DNA of 64,000 bases from Pseudomonas wadenswilerensis (GTDB lineage: Bacteria > Pseudomonadota > Gammaproteobacteria > Pseudomonadales > Pseudomonadaceae): assembly GCF_900497695.1 (NCBI RefSeq), contig NZ_UIDD01000010.1:372001-436000 (forward strand). Direction: 5' to 3'. The stretch's first letter is position 1. Every line of letters begins with the position of its first letter. The translations under genes and the position numbers were made by a program. Positions 44,720 to 52,747 of the stretch are shown in pieces. The notes beneath the pieces are model-generated. The model was not told the origin of the DNA. It did no database searches and saw only the letters and a program-made list of their open reading frames with translations.

Positions 44720-45499
44720 TTACTCGCGCGGCATTTGCGGTTCGGTTTCCAGTGGTTCGGCGTCGAGGTCGACAGGCGCCTCGTCGATCAGGTCATCGAA
44801 ATCGGTCTTCAGCCCTTCTTCCATGGCGTCCAGCTCGGTCAGCAAGCTGCGGAAGCTGGTTTCTTCCTGGGGCTCTTCCGGCTCGGCGCTGGCATCGGCC
44901 AGGGCCTGCAAATGCGCTGGCACCGGCGCGTCGTCCAGCTCCAGAAGCGGTTCGGGTTCCGGCTCCATCTCGCGCAGTTCGGCCAGTGGCGGCAGCTCGT
45001 CGAGATTCTTCAGGTTGAAGTGGTCGAGAAAAGCCTTGGTGGTAGCGAACATTGCCGGTTTGCCGGGCACTTCACGGTAACCGACGATACGGATCCACTC
45101 GCGCTCGAGCAGGGTCTTGATGATGTTGGTGTTGACCGCCACACCGCGCACATCTTCGATCTCGCCGCGGGTGATGGGCTGGCGGTAGGCGATCAGCGCC
45201 ATGGTCTCCAGCAGTGCCCGGGAGTAGCGCTGCGGGCGCTCTTCCCACAGCCGGCCGACCCAGGGCGCGTAGTCCTCGCGAATCTGCAAACGGAAACCCG
45301 AGGCCACTTCCTTGAGCTCGAAGGCGCGGCCGGTGCAGGACTTGCGCAGCACCTCCAGAGCCTTCTTGAACACCGCAGGCTCCGGGCGCTCGGCTTCCTC
45401 GAACAGCTCGTACAGGCGCTCGAGGGATTGCGGTTTACCCGAGGCCAGCAAAAAAGCCTCGAGCAGGGGCGCCAGGTCGCGCGGTTCATTCAGGTTCAT
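44720..45499 (-). CDS. scpB: Segregation and condensation protein B
   Basis: The 259-residue protein is a kleisin-associated winged-helix partner of SMC/ScpA in chromosome condensation. The core has LEAFLLASGKPQSLERLYEL, SRALLETMALIAYRQPITRG and VRGVAVNTNIIKTLLEREWI. The acidic C-terminal extension (about 185-259) is usual in pseudomonads. It lies 15 bases after scpA on the same strand. Confidence 0.95.
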   Translation of the reverse strand: MNLNEPRDLAPLLEAFLLASGKPQSLERLYELFEEAERPEPAVFKKALEVLRKSCTGRAFELKEVASGFRLQIREDYAPWVGRLWEERPQRYSRALLETMALIAYRQPITRGEIEDVRGVAVNTNIIKTLLEREWIRIVGYREVPGKPAMFATTKAFLDHFNLKNLDELPPLAELREMEPEPEPLLELDDAPVPAHLQALADASAEPEEPQEETSFRSLLTELDAMEEGLKTDFDDLIDEAPVDLDAEPLETEPQMPRE

Positions 45500-45514
45500 G
45501 GGCTTGCTCAGTTG

Positions 45515-46345
45515 TTACTCGGCGCGGGCGCGGACATGGATCGGCGCAAAAGGCTCATTTTGCACCAGTTCGATCAAGGATTCCTTGACCAGTTCGAGAA
45601 TCGCCATGAAAGTCACCACCACCCCGAGCTTGCCTTCCTCGGCCGTGAACAGTTCGACGAAGGGCACGAAGCCGCCCCCCTTGAGGCGCTCGAGCACTTC
45701 GCTCATGCGTTCGCGGGTCGACAGCGCCTCACGGCTGACCTGGTGGCTTTCGAACAGATCACCGCGGCGCAGTACTTCGGCCATCGACACCAGCAGCTCT
45801 TCCAGGCTGACCTCGGGCACCAGCTTGCGCGCCTTCGCCTGCGGCGCGTCCAGGCGCGGCACGATCACCTCGCGGCCGACCCGGCTGAGACCATCGATGC
45901 CTTCGGCGGCAGCCTTGAAGCGTTCGTATTCCTGCAGACGGCGAATCAGCTCGGCGCGCGGGTCGGCTTCCTCTTCCTCGACCTCGACGGAGCGCGGCAG
46001 CAGCATCCGCGACTTGATCTCGGCAAGCATCGCCGCCATCACCAGGTACTCGGCGGCCAGTTCCAGACGCACGGTCTTCATCAGTTCGACGTAGCCCATG
46101 TACTGGCGGGTGATTTCCGCTACCGGGATGTCGAGGATATCGACGTTCTGCTTGCGGATCAGGTACAGCAGCAGGTCCAGCGGGCCTTCGAAAGCCTCGA
46201 GGAACACTTCCAGGGCATCCGGCGGAATGTACAGGTCCACCGGCATCTCGGTCATGGCTTCGCCATACACCAGTACCAGCGGCAGTTCCTGCTGGGCGCC
46301 TGCTTGCGGGTCGATGCTCGGTTCGGTGGTGGTGGCCTGGCTCAC
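45515..46345 (-). CDS. scpA: Segregation and condensation protein A
   Basis: This 276-residue kleisin has EAFEGPLDLLLYLIRKQNVD, LAAEYLVMAAMLAEIKSRML and the C-terminal winged-helix segment with VVVTFMAILELVKES. It bridges SMC-type dimers. The start was taken as the GTG at 46345, which overlaps the yciO stop codon (GTGA). An internal ATG at MTEMPVDLY is an alternative, because the first 40 residues are low in family motifs. Confidence 0.92.
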   Translation of the reverse strand: MSQATTTEPSIDPQAGAQQELPLVLVYGEAMTEMPVDLYIPPDALEVFLEAFEGPLDLLLYLIRKQNVDILDIPVAEITRQYMGYVELMKTVRLELAAEYLVMAAMLAEIKSRMLLPRSVEVEEEEADPRAELIRRLQEYERFKAAAEGIDGLSRVGREVIVPRLDAPQAKARKLVPEVSLEELLVSMAEVLRRGDLFESHQVSREALSTRERMSEVLERLKGGGFVPFVELFTAEEGKLGVVVTFMAILELVKESLIELVQNEPFAPIHVRARAE

Positions 46346-46971
46346 GCTTCGACCATGAACGGCGCAGGGTCGCCGCAACCGACGCGGATCACTTCCGGTT
46401 CATCGCCGGCCAGGTTGATCACGGTCGAGGCCTTGAGGTCACCAAAGCCGCCATCGATGATCAGGTCGACGTGATGTTCCAGGGCCTGGCGGATCTCGTA
46501 GGGGTCGGTCATCGGCTCGTCTTCGCCGGGCATGATCAGGCTGACGCTCATCAGCGGCTCGCCGAGTTCTTCGAGCAGGGCCAGGGCAATCGGGTTGGAC
46601 GGCACGCGCAGGCCGATGGTGCGGCGCTTTTCGTGCAGCAGCAGGCGCGGCACTTCGCGGGTGGCGTTGAGGATGAAGGTATACGGCCCTGGCACATGGG
46701 CCTTGAGCAGGCGGAAGGTAGCCGTGTCGATCTTGGCGAACAGGCCCATCTGCGACAGGTCGCAACAGATCAGGGTGAAGTTGTGGTTCTTGTCCAGCTG
46801 GCGCAGGCGGCGAACCCGTTCAATGGCGTTCTTGTCGCCGATCTGGCAACCCATGGCGTAGGAGGAGTCTGTTGGATAGACCACCACGCCGCCCTTGCGA
46901 ATGATTTCGACGGCCTGTTTGATCAGGCGCGGTTGCGGGTTTTCCGCATGAATCTGGAAAAACTGACTCAC
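46342..46971 (-). CDS. yciO: Sua5/YciO-family protein (L-threonylcarbamoyladenylate synthase-like)
   Basis: The 209-residue protein has the YrdC/Sua5 dsRNA-binding fold: KGGVVVYPTDSSYAMGCQIG, RVRRLRQLDKNHNFTLICCD, PGPYTFILNATREVP and RTIGLRVPSNPIALALLEEL. Its sequence and its position beside rnm fit YciO rather than TsaC, which normally lies elsewhere; its exact substrate is unsettled. The GTG at 46971 has GGAAGAG 4 bases upstream. It lies 13 bases after rnm. Confidence 0.93.
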   Translation of the reverse strand: MSQFFQIHAENPQPRLIKQAVEIIRKGGVVVYPTDSSYAMGCQIGDKNAIERVRRLRQLDKNHNFTLICCDLSQMGLFAKIDTATFRLLKAHVPGPYTFILNATREVPRLLLHEKRRTIGLRVPSNPIALALLEELGEPLMSVSLIMPGEDEPMTDPYEIRQALEHHVDLIIDGGFGDLKASTVINLAGDEPEVIRVGCGDPAPFMVEA

Positions 46972-46984
46972 GTTCTCTTCCTGT

Positions 46985-47848
46985 TCAGACTGCCGCGATA
47001 GGCTGCTCATGTTTGAATCGGCGCCACAGTGGTGGCAGGTCCTCTGGCAATGGCCGGTAGACACCGATCTCGCCCCAGGTGCCAGGGCCATGGAAATCAC
47101 TGCCGGCACTGGCCAGCAGACCGAATTCACGGGCCAGGATCGACAGGGTGCCTACCTGTTCAGCCGGCATCATGCCGTTGACCACTTCCAGTGCCTGCCC
47201 GCCTGCTTGAATATAGTCGGCAATCAGCCGGCGGCGCTTGCTGCGGGTTAAATCGTAGTGCATCGGGTGGGCCAGGCTGACCCAGGCATCGGACTCGCGC
47301 AGGGTCTCGACGGTCTCTTCCAGCGTCGGCCAGTGCAGTTTCACATCACCCAGCTTGCCGGCCCCCAGCCACTTGCGAAACGCCTCGGCGCGGTCTTTTA
47401 CGTAGCCTGCGCGCACCAGGTACTCGGCAAAATGCGGGCGCGCCGGGGCATTGCCGCTGTCGCCCAACTCCTGCTGAATGGCCCGGGCGCCGTCGAGCGC
47501 ACCTTTCATGCCTTTGAGCGCCAACCGTCGGTCGATTTCTTCCGAGCGCAGCCAGCGGCCACGGTGCAGCGACTCGACGGCGGCCTGTAAAGGCGTGGCG
47601 TCGAGGGGGAAGTTGTAACCCAGTATGTGGATGGTCGCCCCGCCCCAGGTGCACGACAGCTCGATGCCGCTGACCCACTGCATGTCCAGGGCCTGGGTGG
47701 CAGCGCGGGCTTCGAGCTGGCCTTCGAGGGTGTCGTGGTCGGTCAGCGAGAGCATCCGCACGCCGTGCTCATGGGCCCGGGCGACCAGGACCGTTGGCGA
47801 CAAGGCGCCGTCGGAGGCCGTACTGTGGCAGTGCAGATCAACATTCAT
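46985..47848 (-). CDS. rnm: PHP-domain 5'-3' exoribonuclease (RNase AM / YciV)
   Basis: The 287-residue protein has the PHP metal-binding motifs MNVDLHCHSTASDGALSP, LSLTDHDTLEGQ, GIELSCTW, WVSLAHPMHYDL and GLLASAGSDFHGPG. E. coli Rnm (YciV) trims 5' ends of 5S, 16S and 23S rRNA, and the gene order with yciO downstream is conserved. The ATG at 47848 is chosen over a start seven codons upstream, matching the family start MxVDLHxHS. Confidence 0.93.
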   Translation of the reverse strand: MNVDLHCHSTASDGALSPTVLVARAHEHGVRMLSLTDHDTLEGQLEARAATQALDMQWVSGIELSCTWGGATIHILGYNFPLDATPLQAAVESLHRGRWLRSEEIDRRLALKGMKGALDGARAIQQELGDSGNAPARPHFAEYLVRAGYVKDRAEAFRKWLGAGKLGDVKLHWPTLEETVETLRESDAWVSLAHPMHYDLTRSKRRRLIADYIQAGGQALEVVNGMMPAEQVGTLSILAREFGLLASAGSDFHGPGTWGEIGVYRPLPEDLPPLWRRFKHEQPIAAV

Positions 47849-47914
47849 AGGTGGCGCTTTCGCTGTCATTGATGTTTGTTATTATGCCGTCACATCCTGC
47901 TTCTGGCTGCCACT

Positions 47915-48523
47915 GTGAAACAATTCATCGATTTCATCCCGCTGCTCCTGTTCTTCATCGTCTACAAGCTCGAACCGCGCGCTGTCGAATTCGCCGGGCA
48001 CAACTTCGAGCTCGGTGGCATCTACAGCGCCACGGCGATGCTGATCATCAGCTCGCTGGTGGTCTACGGCGCCCTGTTCCTTCGTCAGCGCAAGCTGGAG
48101 AAAGGCCAGTGGCTGACCCTGGTCGCCTGCCTGGTGTTCGGTGGCCTGACCCTGGCCTTCCACAGTGAAACCTTCCTCAAATGGAAGGCGCCGGTGGTCA
48201 ACTGGCTGTTCGCCCTGGCCTTCACCGGCAGCCACTTCATCGGTGACCGGGTGCTGATCAAGCGCATCATGGGTCACGCCCTGGCCCTGCCGGAGCCAGT
48301 ATGGACGCGCCTGAACATCGCCTGGATCGGCTTTTTCCTGTTCTGCGGCGCGGCCAACCTGTTCGTCGCCTTCACCTTCCAGAGCATCTGGGTCGACTTC
48401 AAGGTATTCGGCAGCCTGGGCATGACCGTGCTGTTCCTGGTGGCCCAGGGCGTCTACCTGTCCCGTCACCTGCACGACAGCGACCCCACCACCCCGCCTT
48501 CCACTCCCAAGCACGAGGAATGA
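47915..48523 (+). CDS. yciB: Inner-membrane septation protein A (YciB)
   Basis: The 202-residue protein has five membrane helices. It begins VKQFIDFIPLLLFFIVYKLE and contains FHSETFLKWKAPVVNWLFAL and FTFQSIWVDFKVFGSLGMT, YciB/IspZ family signatures. It is linked to cell division and envelope integrity. The GTG at 47915 matches the family start; no good ribosome site is seen. It is divergent from rnm and starts a rightward run of envelope genes. Confidence 0.93.
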   Translation: MKQFIDFIPLLLFFIVYKLEPRAVEFAGHNFELGGIYSATAMLIISSLVVYGALFLRQRKLEKGQWLTLVACLVFGGLTLAFHSETFLKWKAPVVNWLFALAFTGSHFIGDRVLIKRIMGHALALPEPVWTRLNIAWIGFFLFCGAANLFVAFTFQSIWVDFKVFGSLGMTVLFLVAQGVYLSRHLHDSDPTTPPSTPKHEE

Positions 48524-48524
48524 C

Positions 48525-48824
48525 ATGCTTTACGCCATCATTGCCACAGACGTAGCCGATTCGCTGGAAAAACGCCTGGCCGCACGCCCGGCGCATATCG
48601 AGCGCCTGCTGCAGCTCAAGGAACAAGGCCGCGTGGTCCTGGCCGGCCCGCACCCGGCCATCGACAGCAACGACCCGGGCGCCGCAGGCTTTAGCGGCAG
48701 CCTGATCGTCGCCGAATTCGATTCGCTGAGCGCCGCCCAGGCCTGGGCCGACGCCGACCCGTATATTGCCGCCGGCGTCTACGCCAACGTCATCGTCAAG
48801 CCGTTCAAGCAAGTCCTGCCGTAA
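48525..48824 (+). CDS. yciI: YciI-family protein
   Basis: The 99-residue protein has a ferredoxin-like fold. It begins MLYAIIATDVADSLEKRLAA with conserved His in RPAHIERL and GPHPAIDSNDPGAAGFSGSL. The conserved His/Asp pair of the family is present, but its reaction is unknown. It follows yciB after one base, as in E. coli. Confidence 0.92.
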   Translation: MLYAIIATDVADSLEKRLAARPAHIERLLQLKEQGRVVLAGPHPAIDSNDPGAAGFSGSLIVAEFDSLSAAQAWADADPYIAAGVYANVIVKPFKQVLP

Positions 48825-48945
48825 TGCCCAAGGGCGGTGGCCGAGCCGGCGCACCGCCCTTTGCAGCTTTCTCTTCGCAATTGCTCATTATTCTCGCCCG
48901 ATGGCCGACAACCTCCTGAACCATCCAATGGAATCAGGAGTTCCG

Positions 48946-49350
48946 ATGCGTCAAGGTCCGTTGTCCCTGCTGCTGTGCCTGTTGCTGCTGACCCCATTGG
49001 CCCAGGCCGAAGAGCCCGCCAGCTCCAGCACCCCGCTGTCGCTCAGTGCCGGCAGCCAGATCACCGAGCTGCAACAGCGCCTGAAGGAAAGCGAGCGCCT
49101 GCGTGAAACCCTGGTCCAGCAACTGCACAACGCCGACAGCGAACGCGAAAGCGCTCAGCTCACCCGCCTGCGCCAGGAAAACCAGCGCCTGAAACTGGCG
49201 CTCAAGGAATTGCAGGCCAGCGCTGCGCCGAAACTCATCACCGACCAGCAACAATGGTTTTTGATTGGTGGCGCAGTTGCCCTGTTTGCGGCACTCTGCG
49301 GTATCTTTGCCAGTGGCGGACACAGAAAGCGTCGGCAATGGTTGAATTGA
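48946..49350 (+). CDS. Small exported/inner-membrane coiled-coil protein, YgiM-like C-terminal part
   Basis: The 134-residue protein has a signal peptide (to about residue 24, LAQAEEP), a coiled coil (about 40-100; QQRLKESERLRETLVQQLHN) and one membrane helix near the C-terminus (WFLIGGAVALFAALCGIFAS) with a basic tail. This is the architecture of the YgiM/TIGR04211 family without its SH3 domain. AGGAG stands 6 bases before the ATG. It lies just upstream of the Cpx-like regulator. The frequent database name translation initiation factor 2 is a misnomer. Confidence 0.82.
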   Translation: MRQGPLSLLLCLLLLTPLAQAEEPASSSTPLSLSAGSQITELQQRLKESERLRETLVQQLHNADSERESAQLTRLRQENQRLKLALKELQASAAPKLITDQQQWFLIGGAVALFAALCGIFASGGHRKRRQWLN

Positions 49351-49357
49351 GTGAGTC

Positions 49358-50035
49358 ATGAGCGAGCTGTTACTGATTGATGATGACCAGGAACTCTGCG
49401 AGCTGCTCGGCAGCTGGCTGACCCAGGAAGGTTTCGTGGTACGCGCCTGCCACGATGGTCATAGCGCCCGTAAAGCGCTGGCCGAACAGGCGCCGGCCGC
49501 TGTCGTGCTGGACGTGATGCTGCCCGATGGCAGCGGCCTGGAGCTGCTCAAGCAACTGCGCAGCGAACACGCCGAACTGCCAGTGCTGATGCTTTCGGCC
49601 CGTGGCGAGCCGCTGGACCGGATTCTCGGCCTGGAGCTGGGCGCTGACGATTACCTGGCCAAACCCTGCGATCCGCGCGAACTCACCGCCCGCCTGCGCG
49701 CCGTGCTGCGCCGCAGCCACCCCAATGCGACGCCCAGCCAGGTGGAAATCGGCGACCTGTGCTTCAGCCCGGCCCGTGGCGTGGTCAGCATCGACGAGCA
49801 CGAACTGACCCTGACCCTCTCCGAAAGCCGCATCCTCGAAGCGCTGCTGCGCCAGCCCGGCGAGCCGCTGGACAAGCAGGAACTGGCGCAGCTCGCCCTG
49901 GGCCGCAAGCTGACCCTGTACGACCGCAGCCTGGACATGCATGTCAGCAACCTGCGCAAGAAAATCGGCCCGCACGCCGATGGCCGCCCGCGCATCGTCG
50001 CCCTGCGCAGCCGCGGTTACTACTACAGCCTGTAA
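49358..50035 (+). CDS. cpxR: OmpR-family response regulator, CpxR-like
   Basis: The 225-residue protein has a receiver domain with DDD at 8-10, phospho-acceptor Asp52 (VVLDVMLPDG) and a Lys in YLAKPCDPREL. The winged-helix DNA-binding domain (about 130-225) ends HVSNLRKKIGP and RSRGYYYSL. CpxR assignment rests on the neighbours: a Spy/CpxP-like gene and a histidine kinase follow. A TTTAC direct repeat lies ahead of the spy-like gene. Confidence 0.88.
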   Translation: MSELLLIDDDQELCELLGSWLTQEGFVVRACHDGHSARKALAEQAPAAVVLDVMLPDGSGLELLKQLRSEHAELPVLMLSARGEPLDRILGLELGADDYLAKPCDPRELTARLRAVLRRSHPNATPSQVEIGDLCFSPARGVVSIDEHELTLTLSESRILEALLRQPGEPLDKQELAQLALGRKLTLYDRSLDMHVSNLRKKIGPHADGRPRIVALRSRGYYYSL

Positions 50036-50058
50036 TGTCAGCGCGGCGCGCCGGCATC

Positions 50059-50074
50059 TTTACCCAAGCTTTAC
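50059..50074 (+). promoter_or_regulatory. Candidate CpxR box ahead of the spy-like gene
   Basis: TTTAC-N6-TTTAC, the reverse complement of a GTAAA direct repeat, lies about 80 bases upstream of the periplasmic protein's start codon. The E. coli CpxR box is GTAAA-N5-GTAAA. The extra base may be lineage-specific or may weaken the site. Confidence 0.6.
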
Positions 50075-50154
50075 CCTTGCCTGACCGCCGCTGACCTTGA
50101 TCTCCCTAGACTGGGCACATCCGGTAACGACCGGCCTCAGAAAGGAGAGTCACC

Positions 50155-50571
50155 ATGCGCAAGACCCTTATCGCCCTGATGTTCGCTGCCGCCCTGCCCA
50201 CCGTCGCCATGGCCATGCCAGATGCCGGCGGCCCGCGTCACGGCGAGCACCACCGCGGTGGAGCGCCTTTCGCCCAGCTGGACCTGAGCCGTGAACAGCG
50301 CCAGCAGATCGGCACGCTGATGGGCGAGCAGATGAAAAGCCGCCACGAAATCACCCAGCGCTACCTGGAAAAGCTCCCGGCCGCTGACCAGAAGGCTCTG
50401 AAAGACGAGCTCAAAGCCAAGAAAGACAAAACCCAGGCCGAAATTCGCGCCCTGCTCAAACCTGAACAGCAAAAGCAGTTTGACGAGATGACGAAGAAGC
50501 AGGACGAGCGCCGCGCCGAATGGGCCGAGTTCAAAGCCTGGAAAGCTGAAAAAGCCAACAAGGCCCAGTAA
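50155..50571 (+). CDS. Spy/CpxP-family periplasmic protein
   Basis: The 138-residue protein has a signal peptide (MRKTLIALMFAAALPTVAMA). A mostly alpha-helical periplasmic body has LDLSREQRQQIGTLMGEQMK and the repeat-like LLKPEQQKQFDEMTKKQDER, an LTxxQ-type pattern; the C-terminus is Lys/Ala-rich. Family members are chaperones or feedback inhibitors of the Cpx kinase. AAGGAG precedes the ATG. It lies between the response regulator and kinase genes and ends at a terminator. Confidence 0.88.
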   Translation: MRKTLIALMFAAALPTVAMAMPDAGGPRHGEHHRGGAPFAQLDLSREQRQQIGTLMGEQMKSRHEITQRYLEKLPAADQKALKDELKAKKDKTQAEIRALLKPEQQKQFDEMTKKQDERRAEWAEFKAWKAEKANKAQ

Positions 50572-50586
50572 GCTGTCAGCCACCCG

Positions 50587-50616
50587 CCCGGCCTGCCCCA
50601 GCAGGCCGGGCTTTTT
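50587..50616 (+). terminator. Intrinsic terminator between the spy-like gene and the kinase
   Basis: CCCGGCCTGC, CCCA, GCAGGCCGGG, then CTTTTT form a ten-pair stem with a T-run, 15 bases past the stop. Kinase expression therefore needs read-through or its own promoter. Confidence 0.88.
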
Positions 50617-50634
50617 CCGTTAGAGGTGCCTCTT

Positions 50635-51969
50635 TTGCGTTCATTGTTCTGGCGCGTCCTGGCCAGTTTCTGGCTGGCCATCGCCCTGGTTGCCGGGCTG
50701 TCGATCCTGCTCGGCCACATGTTGAACCAGGACGCCTGGATTCTCAGCCGCCACCCGGGACTCAACACCCTGGCCAAGAACTGGACCCAGCGCTATGAGC
50801 AGCAAGGGCCGGAATATGCCCAGCACTACCTGGAACACCGCAAGCGCCGCTACAACATCGATGTGCAGGTGCTCAACGACAGTGGCGATGCGGTGGTTCC
50901 CGGCACCTTCCCGCGCCGCGCAGCCGCCTTCGAGGCGCGCCGCCACAATGATGACCGGCGCCTGCCATGGCGACGGCTGACCGAGGAATACACCAGCCCC
51001 GACAGCGGTGAGACCTACCTGCTGATCTATCGCATCCCGCACCCGGAGCTGGACGCCTGGCACCGTGACAGCTTGCTCTGGCCGTTGAGTGCCTTGGGGA
51101 TCGCCCTGGTGGTGCTGACCCTGTTCAGCCTGTTGGTGACGCTGTCGATCACCCGCCCGCTGAGCCGCCTGCGCGGCGCCGTGCATGACCTGGGGCAGAC
51201 CACCTACCAGCAGAACAGCCTGGCGCGCCTGGCCAACCGCCGTGACGAGTTCGGCGTGCTGGCCAACGATTTCAACCGCATGGGTGCACGGCTGCAGAGC
51301 CTGATCGGCAGCCAGCGCCAGCTGTTACGCGACGTTTCCCACGAACTGCGCTCGCCCCTTGCGCGCCTGCGCGTCGCCCTGGCCCTGGCTGAACGTGCCG
51401 AACCCGAGCAGCGCCAGGCCCTGTGGCCACGCCTTACCCGTGAATGCGACCGCCTGGAAGCGCTGATCAGCGAGATTCTGGTGCTGGCGCGGGTCGATGC
51501 CGAGCAGGCGCGGGCCGAGCCGGTGGACCTCGATGCGCTATTGGCCTCCGTGCACAAGGACGCGCAATTGGGCGCGCCGGAGCAGGACATCCAGCTGCAG
51601 CATGAAACCGGGCTCAACCTGCAAGGCTGGCCGACGCTACTGGAACGGGCGCTGGATAACCTGTTGCGCAACGCCGTGCGTTTCAATCCGGTTGGGCAAC
51701 CGATTGAAATTACCGGGGTACGGGATATCGACAAGATAGTGCTGAGCGTGCGTGACCACGGGCCGGGAGTGGCCGCGGAGCACTTGGCGCAACTGGGTGA
51801 GCCGTTCTACCGTGCGCCCGGGCAAAGCGCCGCCGGCCACGGCCTGGGCCTGGCCATTGCGCGCAAGGCGGCGGAGCGCCACGGCGGCAACCTGAGCCTG
51901 GGCAATCACCCGGAAGGCGGGTTTGTGGCCAGGCTGGAATTGCCGCTAGTCGGGCCGGGCAAGGCTTGA
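50635..51969 (+). CDS. cpxA: Sensor histidine kinase, CpxA-like
   Basis: The 444-residue protein begins LRSLFWRVLASFWLAIALVA (membrane helix 1). It then has a periplasmic domain (about 30-140), membrane helix 2, a HAMP domain, the phosphorylation site DVSHELRSPLARLRVALALA and a catalytic domain with NLLRNAVRFNP and GHGLGLAIARK. I chose a TTG start at 50635 because GAGG lies 8 bases upstream; a GTG three codons earlier has no ribosome site. It should phosphorylate the CpxR-like regulator. It lies immediately after a terminator. Confidence 0.88.
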   Translation: MRSLFWRVLASFWLAIALVAGLSILLGHMLNQDAWILSRHPGLNTLAKNWTQRYEQQGPEYAQHYLEHRKRRYNIDVQVLNDSGDAVVPGTFPRRAAAFEARRHNDDRRLPWRRLTEEYTSPDSGETYLLIYRIPHPELDAWHRDSLLWPLSALGIALVVLTLFSLLVTLSITRPLSRLRGAVHDLGQTTYQQNSLARLANRRDEFGVLANDFNRMGARLQSLIGSQRQLLRDVSHELRSPLARLRVALALAERAEPEQRQALWPRLTRECDRLEALISEILVLARVDAEQARAEPVDLDALLASVHKDAQLGAPEQDIQLQHETGLNLQGWPTLLERALDNLLRNAVRFNPVGQPIEITGVRDIDKIVLSVRDHGPGVAAEHLAQLGEPFYRAPGQSAAGHGLGLAIARKAAERHGGNLSLGNHPEGGFVARLELPLVGPGKA

Positions 51970-51994
51970 GAATGCCGGGGCTGCTGCGCAGCCC

Positions 51995-52066
51995 ATCGCT
52001 GGCAAAGCCAGCTCCCACAGGTCCGGTGCACACAGGTCCACTATGGAAGCCGGCCTTGCCGGCGAT
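51995..52066. repeat. REP doublet (REPIN), with one degraded arm
   Basis: ATCGCTGGCAAAGCCAGCTC is the left arm. The right arm reads GGAAGCCGGCCTTGCCGGCG where GGGAGC is expected. It fills the gap between cpxA and the convergent nitroreductase gene. Confidence 0.75.
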
Positions 52067-52092
52067 AGGGGCGGCACAGCCCCTGCAAAAAC

Positions 52093-52647
52093 TTACCCCC
52101 AGGCGCTGACGAAGTCAGCCGTCGCCAGCACTGGCGCCGTGCGCGGCTCATGCTGCGGGGTACCCAGGTACAGGAAGGCGATGATCTCTTCGTTATCCGC
52201 CAGCCCCAGCCCCTTGGCCACATGCTTGCTGTACGACAGCTCACCGGTGCGCCACACCGCGCCGATGCCCTGGGCATGGGCTGCCAGCAGAATACCGTGG
52301 GCGGCACAACCGGCCGCCAGACGCTGCTCGGATGCCGGCACCTTGAAATGATCCTGCAGGCGCGCTACCACAACCACCAGCAACGGCGCCCGCAATGGCA
52401 TGGCCCGGGCCTTGTCCAGCGCCGCCTCACTTGCCTCACCGTTGAGCGTTACCGCTTCGGCGAGCAGTTCGCCAAGCTTCGTCCGCGCCTCGCCTTCTAC
52501 CGTCAAAAAGCGCCAGGGCCGCAACTGGCCGTGGTCCGGCGCCCGCAGCGCGGCCTGGAACAGCGCCTCGCGTTGTGCGGCATTGGGTGCCGGCTCCATC
52601 AGGCGTGGGACCGAAACACGGTTGAGCAATGCGTCGAGAGCCTCCAT
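52093..52647 (-). CDS. Nitroreductase-family protein, YdjA-like
   Basis: The 184-residue FMN-binding protein begins MEALDALLNRVSVPRLMEPA. The flavin-site segments are RAPDHGQLRPWRFLTVEGEA and AAHAQGIGAVWRTG, with CAAHGILLA near the interface. The short length and opening match YdjA-type reductases (about 183). It probably reduces nitroaromatics or quinones with NAD(P)H; the natural substrate is unknown. It is divergent from trkH across 100 bases. Confidence 0.88.
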   Translation of the reverse strand: MEALDALLNRVSVPRLMEPAPNAAQREALFQAALRAPDHGQLRPWRFLTVEGEARTKLGELLAEAVTLNGEASEAALDKARAMPLRAPLLVVVVARLQDHFKVPASEQRLAAGCAAHGILLAAHAQGIGAVWRTGELSYSKHVAKGLGLADNEEIIAFLYLGTPQHEPRTAPVLATADFVSAWG

Positions 52648-52747
52648 TGGCTACCCCTTGTGAATAAATGTCGGGCTATTCTAGCGTTTACTTAAAGGGG
52701 GCCATAGGTAGAATGGCGCCCTTCCGTTTCGAGTCAGAGCAGATCAC

